Shown here in pieces: positions 1-9,172 of a stretch of 64,000 nt of DNA. Position numbers and translations under genes: made by a program. Every line of letters starts with the position of its first letter. Position 1 is the first letter of the stretch. This stretch comes from Betaproteobacteria bacterium (lineage in GTDB: Bacteria; Pseudomonadota; Gammaproteobacteria; Burkholderiales; SG8-41). Location: NCBI GenBank assembly GCA_021730905.1, contig JAKFYK010000025.1, positions 17,377-81,376 on the forward strand, read 5' to 3'. The notes under the pieces were generated by a model. That model searched no databases. It was not told the origin of the DNA and saw only the letters and a program-made list of their open reading frames with translations.

Positions 1-2
1 TC

Positions 3-1478
3 GCTGACGATCTGGCCGAACTGCTGGTAAGCCGCTATGGTGTCACGCGCGTGGTGCGCCATCGCAAACGCGCGGCATCGGTGCCCGCGCTGGAAGCGGT
101 TTACGCCGACATCGAGGCGAACTGCGATCTGGTGATCACCGGATCAGGCGACTGAGGCTCCTGCACGTCGTGGAGTGTCCACGACACGGCAGAATCGGTG
201 AAGCGCGGCGTGCCCGCGATCACGGTATGCTCGACCGCATTCACCGTGCTGGGGAAAAAGCAGTTGAAGGCGCTTGGTTGCGAGCATTATCCACTGGCGG
301 TAATTCCGCATCCGTTCGGCCTGCGCACGCGCGAACAGGTGCGTGGCATTGCCGAGAAATGCGCGGACGATATCGCGCGCATCGCCATCGACTCGCAAGC
401 CGGTGTACTCGCCGGCGGCAAACCGGCACGCAGCAACGTTGCCGCGCGCGCAGCACGCGTGGAAGCACCGGAAGACCCCGAAGATTTCGACAGATTCTGT
501 ATCGAGCGCCGCTGGAGCGACGGCCTGCCGTTGCGGCCGCCGACACTGGATCGCGTCGAGCGCATGATCTACGCCAGCGGCCGCGCGCCCGGCGACATCA
601 TCGCTGTGGTGCAGCCGGGATTCGGCACCGCAACGGTCGAAGGCATCGCCATCAACGCAGTGATGGCGGGTTGCCGCCCCGAGTACATGCGCGCGCTGAT
701 GGCGTCGGTGGAGGCGTTCACCGACCGGCGTTTCAATCTGCAGGGCATACAGGCCACCACCAATCCGGCGACACCGTTCATCATCATCAACGGCCCGGCC
801 GCGCGCGAACTCGGCGTGAATGGTCATCTCAACTGCCTGGGTCAGGGCACCTGGGCCAACGCGACGCTCGGCCGCGCGCTGCGGCTGGTAATGCAGAACA
901 TCGGTGGCACGCTACCCGGAGAAATGGACCGCGCCACGCACGGCCAGCCCGGCAAGTACACCTTCTGCTGTGCGGAGAACGAGGATGACAATCCGTGGGA
1001 ACCGCTGCATGTGGAGCGCGGCTTCGACAGGAACGACAGCACCGTCACCCTCGTCGGCGCCGCGGGCACCGTCAATTTCAACACGCATGCCAAGGACGCC
1101 ACCGATCTGCTGAAAGTTTTTGCCGACAGCATTTGTTTTCCGACGAATAACGATTACTACTTCGGCGGCGAACCGTGGCTGCTGATTTCGCCGGAGCACG
1201 CCGAGATATTGCATCGCGAGGGTTTGAGTAAACGCGATGTGAAGTTGAAGCTGTGGGAAATGTCCAAACTGCACGTCGATCGCCTCGCCGCGAAGGACCG
1301 CATGCGCCTGCAACATACGCGCGGCGCGGAACTCGGGCAGTTCGGCACGGACACAAAAATTCCGATTTCGATCAAGCCCGAAGAAGTCGGCATCATCGTC
1401 GCCGGCGGGCCGGGCACGCACTCGGTGCATGTGCCGACGTTCGGCCACACGCGCGCGGTGACGCGCAAGATCGTGTAG
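3..1478 (+). CDS. UGSC-family selenoprotein fused to a large conserved domain (5' end outside window, in-frame TGA = Sec)
   Basis: The frame is open from the left edge to TGA at 153-155, then continues without a stop to 1478. The TGA is followed by codons for G-S-C, giving the U-G-S-C motif of the UGSC (seleno)protein family, whose Cys homologues read C-G-S-C. Flanking residues CDLVITGSGD and TSWSVHDTAE, then GVPAITVCSTAF and VIPHPFG, match the paralogue at 9169-9780. About 110 residues after Sec the protein enters a domain of roughly 330 residues (WSDGLP, NAVMAGCRPEY, NATLGRALRL, GQPGKYTFC, NPWEPLHVERGF) that is a separate gene at 8126-9172. Sec in a GxGxUGSC turn suggests redox chemistry, but substrate and reaction are unknown. 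Without recoding, annotation would show a stub ending at 155 and a 426-residue ORF starting at GTG 198. Selenocysteine machinery is not in this window. Confidence 0.85.
167..185 (+). promoter_or_regulatory. Candidate bacterial SECIS stem-loop after UGA 153-155
   Basis: GTCGTGGA (167-174) pairs perfectly with TCCACGAC (178-185) around a GTG loop (175-177). The loop starts 20 nt after the UGA and its first base is G. Both agree with the published bacterial SECIS model as I remember it (apical loop about 16-37 nt downstream, G at loop position 1 or 2). It lies inside the coding sequence, as bacterial SECIS elements do. Confidence 0.7.
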
Positions 1479-1520
1479 TGGCGTCAGTGCTATGATGCGA
1501 ACCATGATAGATATGTTAAC

Positions 1521-1553
1521 AATAATGTTTAAAATCAAATACTTATGTAAAAT
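1521..1553 (+). repeat. AT-rich dispersed repeat, copy 1
   Basis: An AT-rich stretch in a GC-rich background that contains the core CAAATACTTAT (1536-1546), preceded by AATAATGTTTAAAAT. It is one of nine related copies in the window and lies between the UGSC gene and the hydrolase at 1643. Confidence 0.6.
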
Positions 1554-1642
1554 GTGATTCCCGGCACATCAGGCTTTGGAGTCACGCCGGAATGTGCGGG
1601 CGCAGTTGCGACACACGTGCAAACCAATCAAGGAGATACAAC

Positions 1643-2500
1643 ATGCCCCAAATGACGATACGCGGCGCCCATATCAACTATGAAATTCTCGGCGACAAAG
1701 GCCCGTGGGTTGCACTTACGCCCGGCGGACGCCGGCCGCTTGAAGGCGTGAAACATCTCGCCGAGCGCGTCGCGGCAGCGGGCTACCGCGTGCTGATACA
1801 CGACCGCCGCAACTGCGGCGCCTCCGACGTGGTGCTCGAAGGCACGCCGTCCGCGCCCAGCGAATACGAAATCTGGGCTGAAGATCTTTACGCGATGCTG
1901 CAACACTTCAATGCGCTGCCTGCGTTCGTGGGCGGCGGTTCGTCGGGCTGCCGCATGTCGCTGCTGCTCGCGCTGCGCCATCCTGAAGCGGTGCGCGGCT
2001 TGCTGTTGTGGCGCGTGACCGGCGGTGAATTCGCCGCCAAACGGCTCGCCAACCAGTACTATCTGCAGTACATCGAAGCCGCGAAGAAAGGCGGCATGGC
2101 CGCCGTGTGCGAAATGGAACATTTCCGCGACCGCATTGCGCAGCGCCCGTCAAATCGACAGACGCTCATGAGCATGGACGTCAAGCGCTTCACTGCATCA
2201 TTCAGCACATGGGCAGACGGTTTTCTGCAAGACGCGGAAAAGCCGGTGATCGGCGCCACCGTCGCACAATTGCAATCCGTCAAAATCCCCACGCTGATTG
2301 TGCCCGGCAACGACAAGACCCACGCGCGCAACGTCGGCGAAAACGCGCATGCCATCATGAAGGGCAGCGAGCTGTATATCCTGTTCCCCGAACACCAGGA
2401 CATTGATATCGTGCCGCCGCAGGAATGGGAATTCAAGGACGACGAGCTGGCGGGCGTGTTCGCGGATTTCATGAAGCGCGCGGCGACACAGGCAGCATAA
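1643..2500 (+). CDS. Alpha/beta hydrolase
   Basis: 285 residues, alpha/beta-hydrolase fold. The nucleophile elbow is GGGSSGCR (G-x-S-x-G) near residue 97, and a late His lies in LFPEHQD. The loop LTPGGRRP takes the place of the usual HG oxyanion motif. The start is ATG 1643, chosen for AAGGAG (1630-1635) seven bases upstream; the frame stays open further upstream but without a ribosome-binding site. The substrate cannot be read from sequence. Relatives are often carboxylester or C-C bond hydrolases of catabolic clusters. The membrane protein at 2516 follows within 15 bases, so the two may be cotranscribed. Confidence 0.85.
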   Translation: MPQMTIRGAHINYEILGDKGPWVALTPGGRRPLEGVKHLAERVAAAGYRVLIHDRRNCGASDVVLEGTPSAPSEYEIWAEDLYAMLQHFNALPAFVGGGSSGCRMSLLLALRHPEAVRGLLLWRVTGGEFAAKRLANQYYLQYIEAAKKGGMAAVCEMEHFRDRIAQRPSNRQTLMSMDVKRFTASFSTWADGFLQDAEKPVIGATVAQLQSVKIPTLIVPGNDKTHARNVGENAHAIMKGSELYILFPEHQDIDIVPPQEWEFKDDELAGVFADFMKRAATQAA

Positions 2501-2515
2501 GTGGGCGCCGCACCC

Positions 2516-2866
2516 ATGACTGAACTCAACAAGGCGTTCGCGGCACTGGGTGTGGTGATGGTCGTGGCAGGTGTGGCATTGCTGGGGTATCTCGGCTACA
2601 CCGTGTTCCAGATCCTCGCCATGCCGGAACAAGTCGGCTTCGTCAAATTCCTGCTGAGCCGCATGGGCACGTGCGACAAACTGATCTATGGCCACGCGGG
2701 CAATGAACCGTTCGAACTCAACCTCGCCGAACCCGCGCGCACCGTGCTGTTGCTGTTTTTTGGCGTAGCGATATTCTGGATCATGGCAGGCATCGCCAAG
2801 GCTATCATCAGCGCAGGCATCGGCATCGTGCGCATGTTCGGCACCAGCCCTGCCCGCGACCCCTGA
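2516..2866 (+). CDS. Small two-helix membrane protein, unknown function
   Basis: 116 residues with a hydrophobic helix at about residues 6-34 and another at about 74-100, separated by a polar loop with CDKLIYGHAGNEPFELN. No family recognised. The start could be ATG 2516 or GTG 2501, which directly follows the stop of the preceding hydrolase; neither has a convincing Shine-Dalgarno sequence, which suggests translational coupling. Any link to the hydrolase is inferred from proximity alone. Confidence 0.6.
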   Translation: MTELNKAFAALGVVMVVAGVALLGYLGYTVFQILAMPEQVGFVKFLLSRMGTCDKLIYGHAGNEPFELNLAEPARTVLLLFFGVAIFWIMAGIAKAIISAGIGIVRMFGTSPARDP

Positions 2867-2913
2867 CCGTTTAAACCGGCCTGCCCCTTTGCTAGGCAGG
2901 CCACCGGCGGTCA
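2864..2913. terminator. Hairpin between convergent genes, possible bidirectional terminator
   Basis: GGCCTGCC (2878-2885) pairs with GGCAGGCC (2895-2902), and outer arms TGACCG (2864-2869) and CGGTCA (2908-2913) can extend the structure. It lies exactly between two convergent coding ends. There is no clear U-tract, so termination is only likely. Confidence 0.4.
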
Positions 2914-3774
2914 GCCCAGTTCGCGATGCACGAACTCGATGATTTTTTCTACCGCGTCTTTCGCCTGCTGCGAATTCGGATCGTTGGTAATGAATGCCTC
3001 GCCCACGCCTTCAAACAGGTGCAGATCCACCTTGCCGCCCGCTTTGCGGTAGGCCGCGATGAAACGGTCGCGGTTTGGCACCGGGTGCGCAAGATCAGCA
3101 GTGCCCTGCAGATAAATCACCGGCGGCATCTGTGCTTTTTCGCCGCGCTCGAGCAAGCGCGTCGGGTTGGCCTCAGCCTGCGCCTCGGTGCTGCCCCACC
3201 ACAGATCATGGCTCTCGACCCAGTTTTTGGCGTGCTTATCGTGCTGCCCACCGAGCAAACCCTGCGCGTATTCGTAACGTCCCAGCGGATCAATCACCGG
3301 CCAGCACATCACTGCGCATTGCACTGACGCATCGATACCGGCCGGTCCCGGCAGCGCGGCAAATCGCGTATCGCTGGGCCGCATTGCGGTAAGCATCGCC
3401 TGGTGTCCGCCACTTGATACGCCGAGGATACCCACGCGCTTGGGATCGATATTGAATTCGGCAGCGCGCGACTTGAACCAACGCAGCGCGTAATTGATGT
3501 CCTGCATCGACGCCGGAAACCCCGGATCGGCCGGCGGCATGCGGAAATCCAGCGACGCCACCACCACGCCGGTTTTTGCCAGCGGCGCATCCGTGCCCTC
3601 ATCGGCCATGCGATCCTTCTTGGTCCACGCACCGCCGTGGATATCGATGAGCAGCGGAAACGGTCCCTTGCCTTTTGGTTTGTAGACGCGCGCGAGAAAC
3701 GGCTTGTTGCCATGCTTGATGTATTCCACATCGGTGACATCGATTTCGTAACTGACGCGTTGTGCGGTATCCAT
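2911..3774 (-). CDS. Alpha/beta hydrolase of the HGG esterase type, catalytic His replaced
   Basis: 287 residues. It has the oxyanion motif HGGAW, the nucleophile elbow GVSSGG and an acid site in LQGTADLAHP, typical of hormone-sensitive-lipase-like or dienelactone-hydrolase-like esterases. Where relatives carry the catalytic His (FEG-x-x-H-AFI) this protein has FEGVGEAFI, with Glu259 encoded by GAG (complement of 2998-3000). It may be inactive or altered. Start ATG 3774 has AAGGAG six bases upstream; the longer frame to 3813 lacks one. It stands alone, convergent with the gene at 2516. Confidence 0.8.
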   Translation of the reverse strand: MDTAQRVSYEIDVTDVEYIKHGNKPFLARVYKPKGKGPFPLLIDIHGGAWTKKDRMADEGTDAPLAKTGVVVASLDFRMPPADPGFPASMQDINYALRWFKSRAAEFNIDPKRVGILGVSSGGHQAMLTAMRPSDTRFAALPGPAGIDASVQCAVMCWPVIDPLGRYEYAQGLLGGQHDKHAKNWVESHDLWWGSTEAQAEANPTRLLERGEKAQMPPVIYLQGTADLAHPVPNRDRFIAAYRKAGGKVDLHLFEGVGEAFITNDPNSQQAKDAVEKIIEFVHRELG

Positions 3775-3865
3775 GGTGTGCTCCTTGATTAGAAACGTTT
3801 CGGGATGCGGCATTGTAGCGCTGCAAGTTGTATTCGCGCGTCAGCGCAAACTGCATTTCAGATGC

Positions 3866-3900
3866 AAAAAAATATCAAATAAAAACAAATAGTTACAAAA
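3866..3900 (+). repeat. AT-rich dispersed repeat, copy 2
   Basis: Contains AAAAACAAATAGTTAC, one mismatch from the common core ACAAATACTTA, preceded by an A-rich AATATCAAAT block. It lies in the 405-base gap (3775-4179) between the hydrolase and the small gene at 4180. Confidence 0.55.
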
Positions 3901-3942
3901 CACTCTACCTTGCATCCCCCTGAGAGTCGCCGAGCAGCGCAG

Positions 3943-4130
3943 CCAAGTCAGGGAATTCTGCGAGGACTGTCTGAGTCCTCGCGTGCTTTTTGCGAGGGCG
4001 AGTTCCGCAGCAGCCTGACTTGGTGAGCAGCGCAGGGAAGCCCGAAGGGCCGGCGAACCGGGGGCCGCCTTCTTTTGGTTACTTTTCTTGGCGGAGCAAG
4101 AAAAGTAACCAGCCGCCGGGCTGCCCCCGG
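3943..4130. repeat. Nested inverted-repeat (REP-like) element
   Basis: Most of the gene-free stretch 3775-4179 is palindromic. CCAAGTCAGG (3943-3952) pairs with CCTGACTTGG (4014-4023) around an inner hairpin GCGAGGACT/AGTCCTCGC (3960-3968, 3974-3982). A second structure has CCGGGGGC (4058-4065) and GCCCCCGG (4123-4130) enclosing a perfect 14-bp pair, GGTTACTTTTCTTG (4077-4090) and CAAGAAAAGTAACC (4097-4110). The GGTTACTTTTCTT...AAGAAAAGTAACC unit is a familiar dispersed intergenic repeat of beta- and gammaproteobacteria. No gene is seen here. Confidence 0.7.
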
Positions 4131-4179
4131 CGAAGTTGATGTCAAAGTGTAAAATCAGTCGGCGAAATGGGATTGTCGG

Positions 4180-4536
4180 CTACGAGTAATCTCTGCCATG
4201 TCGCCGAGCAAAGGCGGCAACGTATTCTGCTGTGACCAATTTCCCGAACAATCTAAGTCGTTCGGCCTTCAACTTTTCAACCACAAGATTGACTCCGAGC
4301 GTTACAGCGTCTTGGATTGCATCCAGTTGCTCTTGAGAAAGCGATCCCGGGATTTGGTACGTCGGCGAGACCGTGAAAGACACAAAGATATCCTTCCAAT
4401 GAGATCGTATCTTTTCAAGGCACTCTTCTAGTGTTGCCAGACCATCAGGGACGTCCTTGTAAGATTCACGAAGCGCTCGCTCGATTTCTCGCCAATCACG
4501 CTCACCTACGTTTGGAAAAGCGATGATTTCTGCCAT
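4180..4536 (-). CDS. Hypothetical protein, 118 residues
   Basis: No family recognised. It is soluble and charged, probably largely helical (MAEIIAFPNVGERDW..., ...LSQEQLDAIQDAVTLGV...). It looks lower in GC than its neighbours, and a REP-like element lies on its 3' side, which fits acquired or passenger DNA. The ATG at 4536 is the only sensible start. No operon partner: the upstream neighbour is the 3' end of the cupin gene, 70 bases away. Confidence 0.55.
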   Translation of the reverse strand: MAEIIAFPNVGERDWREIERALRESYKDVPDGLATLEECLEKIRSHWKDIFVSFTVSPTYQIPGSLSQEQLDAIQDAVTLGVNLVVEKLKAERLRLFGKLVTAEYVAAFARRHGRDYS

Positions 4537-4606
4537 ATACGGTGTACCTTAGCGGAACGAATAAATGGCGCGAGAGTGGATTTATCTACTCCTCTGTAAC
4601 GCTAGA

Positions 4607-5185
4607 CTAATGGGCGCCACCCCCAAACCACCCCTTCAACTCCTCATCAAACTCCCCATCAATCAACACATACAACATCTTCGCCACCTTGCCCGAGCGG
4701 TTGCTCCACGCATGATTGGTACCGAGTTGTATCAACACATCGCCAGCCTTTAAAGTCACTTCGCCCTCGTCGAGCAGCATGGTGATTTCGCCTTCGATAC
4801 AGATGGCGTAGTCGATGGTTTCCGTGCGATGCATCATCGGGTGGCGGCCACCACGGCCGAACGACGATGCCGCTTCGTTGCCCATCGCCTTGAACACCTC
4901 GCGCGCTTTTTCCGGCGTCATGTTGCGGATGTCTTCCGACTCCGGTCCGATTTCGGCGATGCGAATAATGGTTCCGCCTTTGGCAGGATGTATCTGCCGC
5001 GGCCCCAGCGTCGGGTCGTCATGCACGCGATGCAACGAGTACGGCGTGGCCTCGGTCTTCCAGATGTCGTTAGAGACGTGGCCCGGCCGCATAGGATTGG
5101 TGCGCACCGCCGGCGCGGGACCGTCCGAAATCAATATGGATTTTCCATCCTTGTTGTGTCCCACCACTACGCGCCTTACTGGCAT
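4607..5185 (-). CDS. Cupin-domain protein
   Basis: 192 residues with a C-terminal cupin barrel: HRTETIDYAICIEGEI (motif 1) and GDVLIQLGTNHAWSN (motif 2), carrying His/Glu/His ligands for a metal. The N-terminal half (DGKSILISDGPAP, WKTEATP) resembles the lead-in of cupins found in catabolic clusters. Start ATG 5185 has a GGGAGA-type site upstream; an in-frame TTG at 5239 would overlap the preceding gene and is unlikely. It lies 31 bases downstream of the Bug receptor at 5217-6185 on the same strand, so the two probably form an operon. Substrate unknown. Confidence 0.8.
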   Translation of the reverse strand: MPVRRVVVGHNKDGKSILISDGPAPAVRTNPMRPGHVSNDIWKTEATPYSLHRVHDDPTLGPRQIHPAKGGTIIRIAEIGPESEDIRNMTPEKAREVFKAMGNEAASSFGRGGRHPMMHRTETIDYAICIEGEITMLLDEGEVTLKAGDVLIQLGTNHAWSNRSGKVAKMLYVLIDGEFDEELKGWFGGGAH

Positions 5186-5216
5186 ACCGTTCTCCCTGGT
5201 TGATATCTGCTGTCGT

Positions 5217-6185
5217 TTATTCAGGCTGTATTCCTGCAATCTTCACGATCTCGCCGAGCTTCTTGATGGCCTCCACCAGCAGCGCGCGAAATTCCGCCGA
5301 ACTGCTGCCCACCGGCCGCAATTCGACTTTCGCCAACTGGTCGCGCACGGTCTGCACGCTTGTCGTTTTCTGAATTTCCTGTCCCAGCCGCGCGATAATC
5401 GCCGGCGGTGTTTTTGCCGGTGCCAGCATGCCGTGCCAGCTTGCCTCCATCTGCGTGCCCTGCAGACCCGCTTCGGCCATGGTCGGCACATCGGGCAGAT
5501 ACGACGCGCGCGAGGTGTAGTTGTAGGCCAGCGCGCGCAGCCGCCCGGAGCGGATGTGCTGCAACGCCATCGGCGGTGTCGCCATCATCGCCTGTATCTC
5601 CCCGGCCAGCAGCGCACCCACCGCCGGGCCGGCGCCCTTGTACGGCACGTGCACCATGTTCATACCGGCGCGCGCGTTGACCAGCGCACCGGCCAGATGA
5701 ATGGTGTTGCCGATGCCGGGCGATCCGTAGGCGAGTTTGACGCCGGGCTTTTTCGAGTACTCGATGAATTCTTTCACCGACTGCACCGGCAGTGAACTAT
5801 TGACCACCAGCGTGTGCGCATCGGAACCGGCCAGTTGCGACACCGGAACAAAATCCTTCAGCGCGTCGAACGGCAGTTTTTTGTAGATGCTGGGATTGAC
5901 CGCGAACGATCCGGAGGTGACCAGCAGCGTGTGTCCATCGGGCGTGGATTTGGCCACGAGGTCCGCGCCGATGATGCCGTTGGCGCCGGGGCGATTGTCC
6001 ACCACGAACTGCTGGCTCATTTGCGCGCCAAGCTGCTGCGCAAAAATGCGCGCAGTGGTATCGGGACCGCCGGCGCCAAAGCCGACGATCACACGCACCG
6101 GGCGGGTTGGATATTCCTGGGCCTGCGCAATACTGGTAGCGGCAGCAAGCGCTGCCAGCATCATGAATTTGATTTTGCTTTGCAC
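5217..6185 (-). CDS. Bug/TctC-type periplasmic solute receptor
   Basis: 322 residues. Signal peptide [22 protein letters not shown], then the family's [26 protein letters not shown] and VPYKGAGPA blocks. Family members bind carboxylates in the periplasm for tripartite tricarboxylate transporters or signalling; the ligand here is unknown. Start GTG 6185 is chosen because GGAGG lies six bases upstream and it gives a clean signal peptide; a TTG at 6215 is the alternative. Followed by the cupin gene. Confidence 0.9.
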   Translation of the reverse strand: MQSKIKFMMLAALAAATSIAQAQEYPTRPVRVIVGFGAGGPDTTARIFAQQLGAQMSQQFVVDNRPGANGIIGADLVAKSTPDGHTLLVTSGSFAVNPSIYKKLPFDALKDFVPVSQLAGSDAHTLVVNSSLPVQSVKEFIEYSKKPGVKLAYGSPGIGNTIHLAGALVNARAGMNMVHVPYKGAGPAVGALLAGEIQAMMATPPMALQHIRSGRLRALAYNYTSRASYLPDVPTMAEAGLQGTQMEASWHGMLAPAKTPPAIIARLGQEIQKTTSVQTVRDQLAKVELRPVGSSSAEFRALLVEAIKKLGEIVKIAGIQPE

Positions 6186-6217
6186 GATTTCCTCCAGTGC
6201 AAAGTATAGCGCCAACT

Positions 6218-7999
6218 TCAGGCCGCTTCCGCTTCAGCAATGAATTGCAGCCGCGCCAGATGCGCATAGAGCGGGCTGTCGCGCAGCAGCGTCTGGTGCG
6301 TGCCCATGGCGTGGATACGTCCGTTGTCCATCACGATAATGCGGTCGGCAGTGCGCACGGTGGCAAGCCGGTGCGCGATCACCAGCGTGGTGCGCCCGCG
6401 CTCCAGCCGCTCCAGCGCGGCAGCCACCTGACGTTCGCTTTCTGCATCGAGCGAGCTCGTCGCCTCGTCCAGCAGCAATATCGGCCGGTCGGCGAGCAAG
6501 GCGCGCGCAATCGAAATGCGCTGGCGCTGACCGCCGGAAAGTTTCACGCCGCGCTCGCCAAGATCAGTATCAAAGCGCTGCGGCAAGCGCTCGATGAATT
6601 CCAGCGCATGCGCCGCCACGCACGCTTCGCGTACTGCTTCATCCGACGCCTCGGGCCGGCCAAAGCGCACGTTGTCGGTGATGCTGCCGGAGAAAATCAC
6701 CGGATCCTGCGGCACGATGGCAATGGCGCGGCGCAATGCCAGCGGATCGCAATGCCGGATGTCGGCGCCATCGATCAGGATGCGTCCCGACCCTGGATCA
6801 TAAAAGCGCAATATCAGCGCGAAGATCGTCGATTTCCCCGCACCGGACGGCCCTACCAGCGCCACCCGTTCGCCGGGATCAACGCTGAACGACACCGCAT
6901 TCAATACCGGCGTTTCTGCTCTGCTGGGGTAGGTAAAATCAACGTCGTCAAAGCGGATCGCGCCCTTGATCCGCGAGGGCAGCGTGATCACAGGTTCCCG
7001 TGCCACAAGCACGGGACGCATATCGAGCAACTCGAACAATCGCTCGGTCGCGCCCGCCGCGCGTTGAATCTCGCCCCACACTTCGGAAATCGTGCCCGCG
7101 CCGCTGGCTACTATCGCCGCGTAAAACACAAATGCGGAGAGCTGCCCCGCAGTGATGCGCCCTTCAAACACATCATGCCCACCGACCCACAGGATGGCAC
7201 CCACCGCGCAGAACCCGATCAGCATCACCAGCGAAATCAGCCACGCCTTCACGCGGATGCGATGCACGCCGCTGGCGTAGGCCGCCTCGGCAGCCTGATC
7301 GAAGCGCGCGCGCGTAGGCGCCTCGTGCCCGTACGCCTGCACCGTGCGCACTTCATGCAGCGACTCGTCGATATGCGCCGACACATCGGCGACGCGATCC
7401 TGATTGTCGCGCGACAGCCGGCGCACGCGGCGCCCCACCACCAGTATCGGTATCAACGTCGCCGGCACCCCGAGCACGATCAGCGCTGCCAACTTGGCGC
7501 TGGTTGCGAACAACAATGCCAGCGCGCCTGTCATCATCAGCAGATTGCGCAGGAACATCGACATGCCGAAGCCGATCACCTGCCGTATCTGCTCGGTGTC
7601 GTTGGTGAGGCGCGACGAAATCTCGCCGGTGCGCGCGGAATCGAAATACTCCGGCGACAGTGTCAATACATGCGCGAACACCGCGCGCCGCAGATCGGCA
7701 ATGATACGTTCGCCCACGCTCATCATCAGGTAAAAGCGCGCGTAGGTTGCGCACGCCAGCAGCACGGCTACGCCCACCACCGCCGCCAAGGCAAGATTGA
7801 GCAGATGCGGATCGCGTGTGCCAAATCCGGCGTCGATCACGTAACGCAAACCCTGGCCCAATGCGAGCACGCAGCTTGCGGCGACCAGCAGCGCAATCAG
7901 CGCAACGGCAATGCGCCAACGATACGGCAGCAGAAATCTGCCGAGACGCGCGAGCTGTGCAATATCGCCCTTGGGCAACAACGGCAGATTGTTGCTCAT
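6218..7999 (-). CDS. ABC exporter, fused transmembrane and ATPase domains
   Basis: 593 residues, a half-transporter of the MsbA/LapB-like exporter class that acts as a homodimer in the inner membrane. Six transmembrane segments lie within about residues 22-300, then a nucleotide-binding domain with Walker [10 protein letters not shown] (383-391), signature LSGGQ (487-491), Walker B ILLLDE (507-512) and the H-loop IAHRLATV. Transported substrate is not evident. The start ATG 7999 abuts a dispersed inverted repeat, so its promoter must lie in or beyond that repeat. It ends 33 bases before the Bug gene start at 6185. Confidence 0.92.
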   Translation of the reverse strand: MSNNLPLLPKGDIAQLARLGRFLLPYRWRIAVALIALLVAASCVLALGQGLRYVIDAGFGTRDPHLLNLALAAVVGVAVLLACATYARFYLMMSVGERIIADLRRAVFAHVLTLSPEYFDSARTGEISSRLTNDTEQIRQVIGFGMSMFLRNLLMMTGALALLFATSAKLAALIVLGVPATLIPILVVGRRVRRLSRDNQDRVADVSAHIDESLHEVRTVQAYGHEAPTRARFDQAAEAAYASGVHRIRVKAWLISLVMLIGFCAVGAILWVGGHDVFEGRITAGQLSAFVFYAAIVASGAGTISEVWGEIQRAAGATERLFELLDMRPVLVAREPVITLPSRIKGAIRFDDVDFTYPSRAETPVLNAVSFSVDPGERVALVGPSGAGKSTIFALILRFYDPGSGRILIDGADIRHCDPLALRRAIAIVPQDPVIFSGSITDNVRFGRPEASDEAVREACVAAHALEFIERLPQRFDTDLGERGVKLSGGQRQRISIARALLADRPILLLDEATSSLDAESERQVAAALERLERGRTTLVIAHRLATVRTADRIIVMDNGRIHAMGTHQTLLRDSPLYAHLARLQFIAEAEAA

Positions 8000-8093
8000 G
8001 GTTCGACAGGCCTGTCCTGAGCAAAGCCGAAGGGCTCACCACGAACGGTATTTAAAATGATGGTTCGTCCCGAGCTTGTCGAAGGGCGAACAG
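8000..8093. repeat. Dispersed inverted repeat, TTCGAC...GTCGAA family
   Basis: Contains GGTTCGACAGGCCTGTCCTG, GAAGGGCTCACCACGAACGG and GAGCTTGTCGAAGGGCGAAC. These are fragments of a common proteobacterial intergenic repeat (unit TTCGACAAGCTCAGG...GAACGG) that recurs in this window at about 15730, 20210 and 26864. Confidence 0.7.
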
Positions 8094-8111
8094 TCATTTC
8101 ATTGAATCTAT

Positions 8112-8145
8112 ATAAGTATTTGTTTTTATTCAATTATTTTTGATA
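8112..8145 (-). repeat. AT-rich dispersed repeat, copy 3 (supplies a stop codon)
   Basis: On the minus strand it reads AAAAATAATTGAATAA followed by AAACAAATACTTAT, a full-length copy. The first half encodes the last residues and TAA stop (K-I-I-E-stop) of the gene ending at 8126. Confidence 0.75.
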
Positions 8146-9172
8146 CTGATAAGCTCTGTGCACCGGCGGTCGGCAGAAACATCGACTTGCCGCCGTCGCC
8201 GCCGCCGACGATCAAAATAAAATCCTCAGCGGCGTTCACGATTGGCACCATCGAATTATCGTCGTTCCTGTCGACGAATTCCGGAAAGCGCGGCCCTTTT
8301 GATTTGCCGCGATTCTTCATCAGACCCCAGGGCTGGCGCGCGAGTTCAAACAGCGCCTGCTTGATATCGCGTTTGTCCCAGCCTGCTGCCGACAAGTGCT
8401 GCACATGTTCGAGGCCGAGCACCAGCACCGGATGGCCCTGCGAATAAAGATTGTTCACGCCCAGCGTCGCCATCGACGACGCAAAGGTGCGCATGATTTC
8501 CATCGGGTCGGTCTGAATATTTTCCGTCATGCTGTGCGGCGCTTCGGCATTGACGACAGTGACAACGTTTTGATCACGCCGGAAGCCGCGCTCCACATGC
8601 AACGGCTCCCATGGATTGGCGGCTTCGTACTCGGCGATGCAATACGTGTATTTGCCGGGGTGGCCGGTCTGTGATGCGTCCACGCCCGGCCCGGCACCGC
8701 CCACATTGACCAGCGTGAGGCGCAGTGCTCGCCCGATGGTGGCATTCGCACGCCAACCCGGACCGAACAAGCCGGTGCCGCAGTTGATGCGCAACTGCTG
8801 CACGACAGGCCCGTTGACGATGATCAGCGGCGCACCCGCATGCGTGGTGGTCTGGCGATGCGCGAGGCCATAAGCCAGCTCAGATACCGCCCGCAGCGCG
8901 GCCACCACCACCGGTAAATATTCCGGCTTGCAACCCGCCATCACCGCGTTCACTGCAACCTGCCGCAGCGTGGCGCGGCCCATTTTCGGCGGCACCACGC
9001 TGATCAAGTCATCGCCCTCACAGCCTGGCATGCCTTCGAGCATCGCCGTCACGCGTGCTTCGCTTGGCGGCACGATAGGCAGGCCGTCGGTCCAGCCCTG
9101 CTCGTAAAAATAGTCGTTGATGGCGTCGTAGGACGCGTCATTTTCTACGGCAGTCAAATCCGTAGCATTCAT
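8126..9172 (-). CDS. UGSC-associated conserved domain protein, unknown function
   Basis: 348 residues, homologous to the C-terminal part of the fused selenoprotein at 3-1478: WTDGLPIVPP, NAVMAGCKPEY, NATIGRALRL, GHPGKYTYC and NPWEPLHVERGF all align. No transmembrane segment or known cofactor motif seen. ATG 9172 overlaps the TGA stop of the upstream UGSS selenoprotein (ATGA at 9172-9169), so the two are translationally coupled and probably form one enzyme. A longer frame to 9262 exists but runs inside the upstream gene. The C-terminus ends within an AT-rich repeat copy that supplies the stop codon. Function unknown. Confidence 0.85.
   Translation of the reverse strand: MNATDLTAVENDASYDAINDYFYEQGWTDGLPIVPPSEARVTAMLEGMPGCEGDDLISVVPPKMGRATLRQVAVNAVMAGCKPEYLPVVVAALRAVSELAYGLAHRQTTTHAGAPLIIVNGPVVQQLRINCGTGLFGPGWRANATIGRALRLTLVNVGGAGPGVDASQTGHPGKYTYCIAEYEAANPWEPLHVERGFRRDQNVVTVVNAEAPHSMTENIQTDPMEIMRTFASSMATLGVNNLYSQGHPVLVLGLEHVQHLSAAGWDKRDIKQALFELARQPWGLMKNRGKSKGPRFPEFVDRNDDNSMVPIVNAAEDFILIVGGGDGGKSMFLPTAGAQSLSVSKIIE

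Noticed and set aside
153..155. TGA as a nonsense mutation or sequencing error
   Set aside because: The paralogue has TGA at the same aligned residue, both frames continue with conserved sequence, and both have a SECIS-like hairpin.
6197..8020. 607-codon plus-strand ORF opposite the ABC exporter
   Set aside because: It is antisense to a clear ABC transporter and has the His/Arg/Gln-rich composition of a shadow frame in GC-rich DNA.
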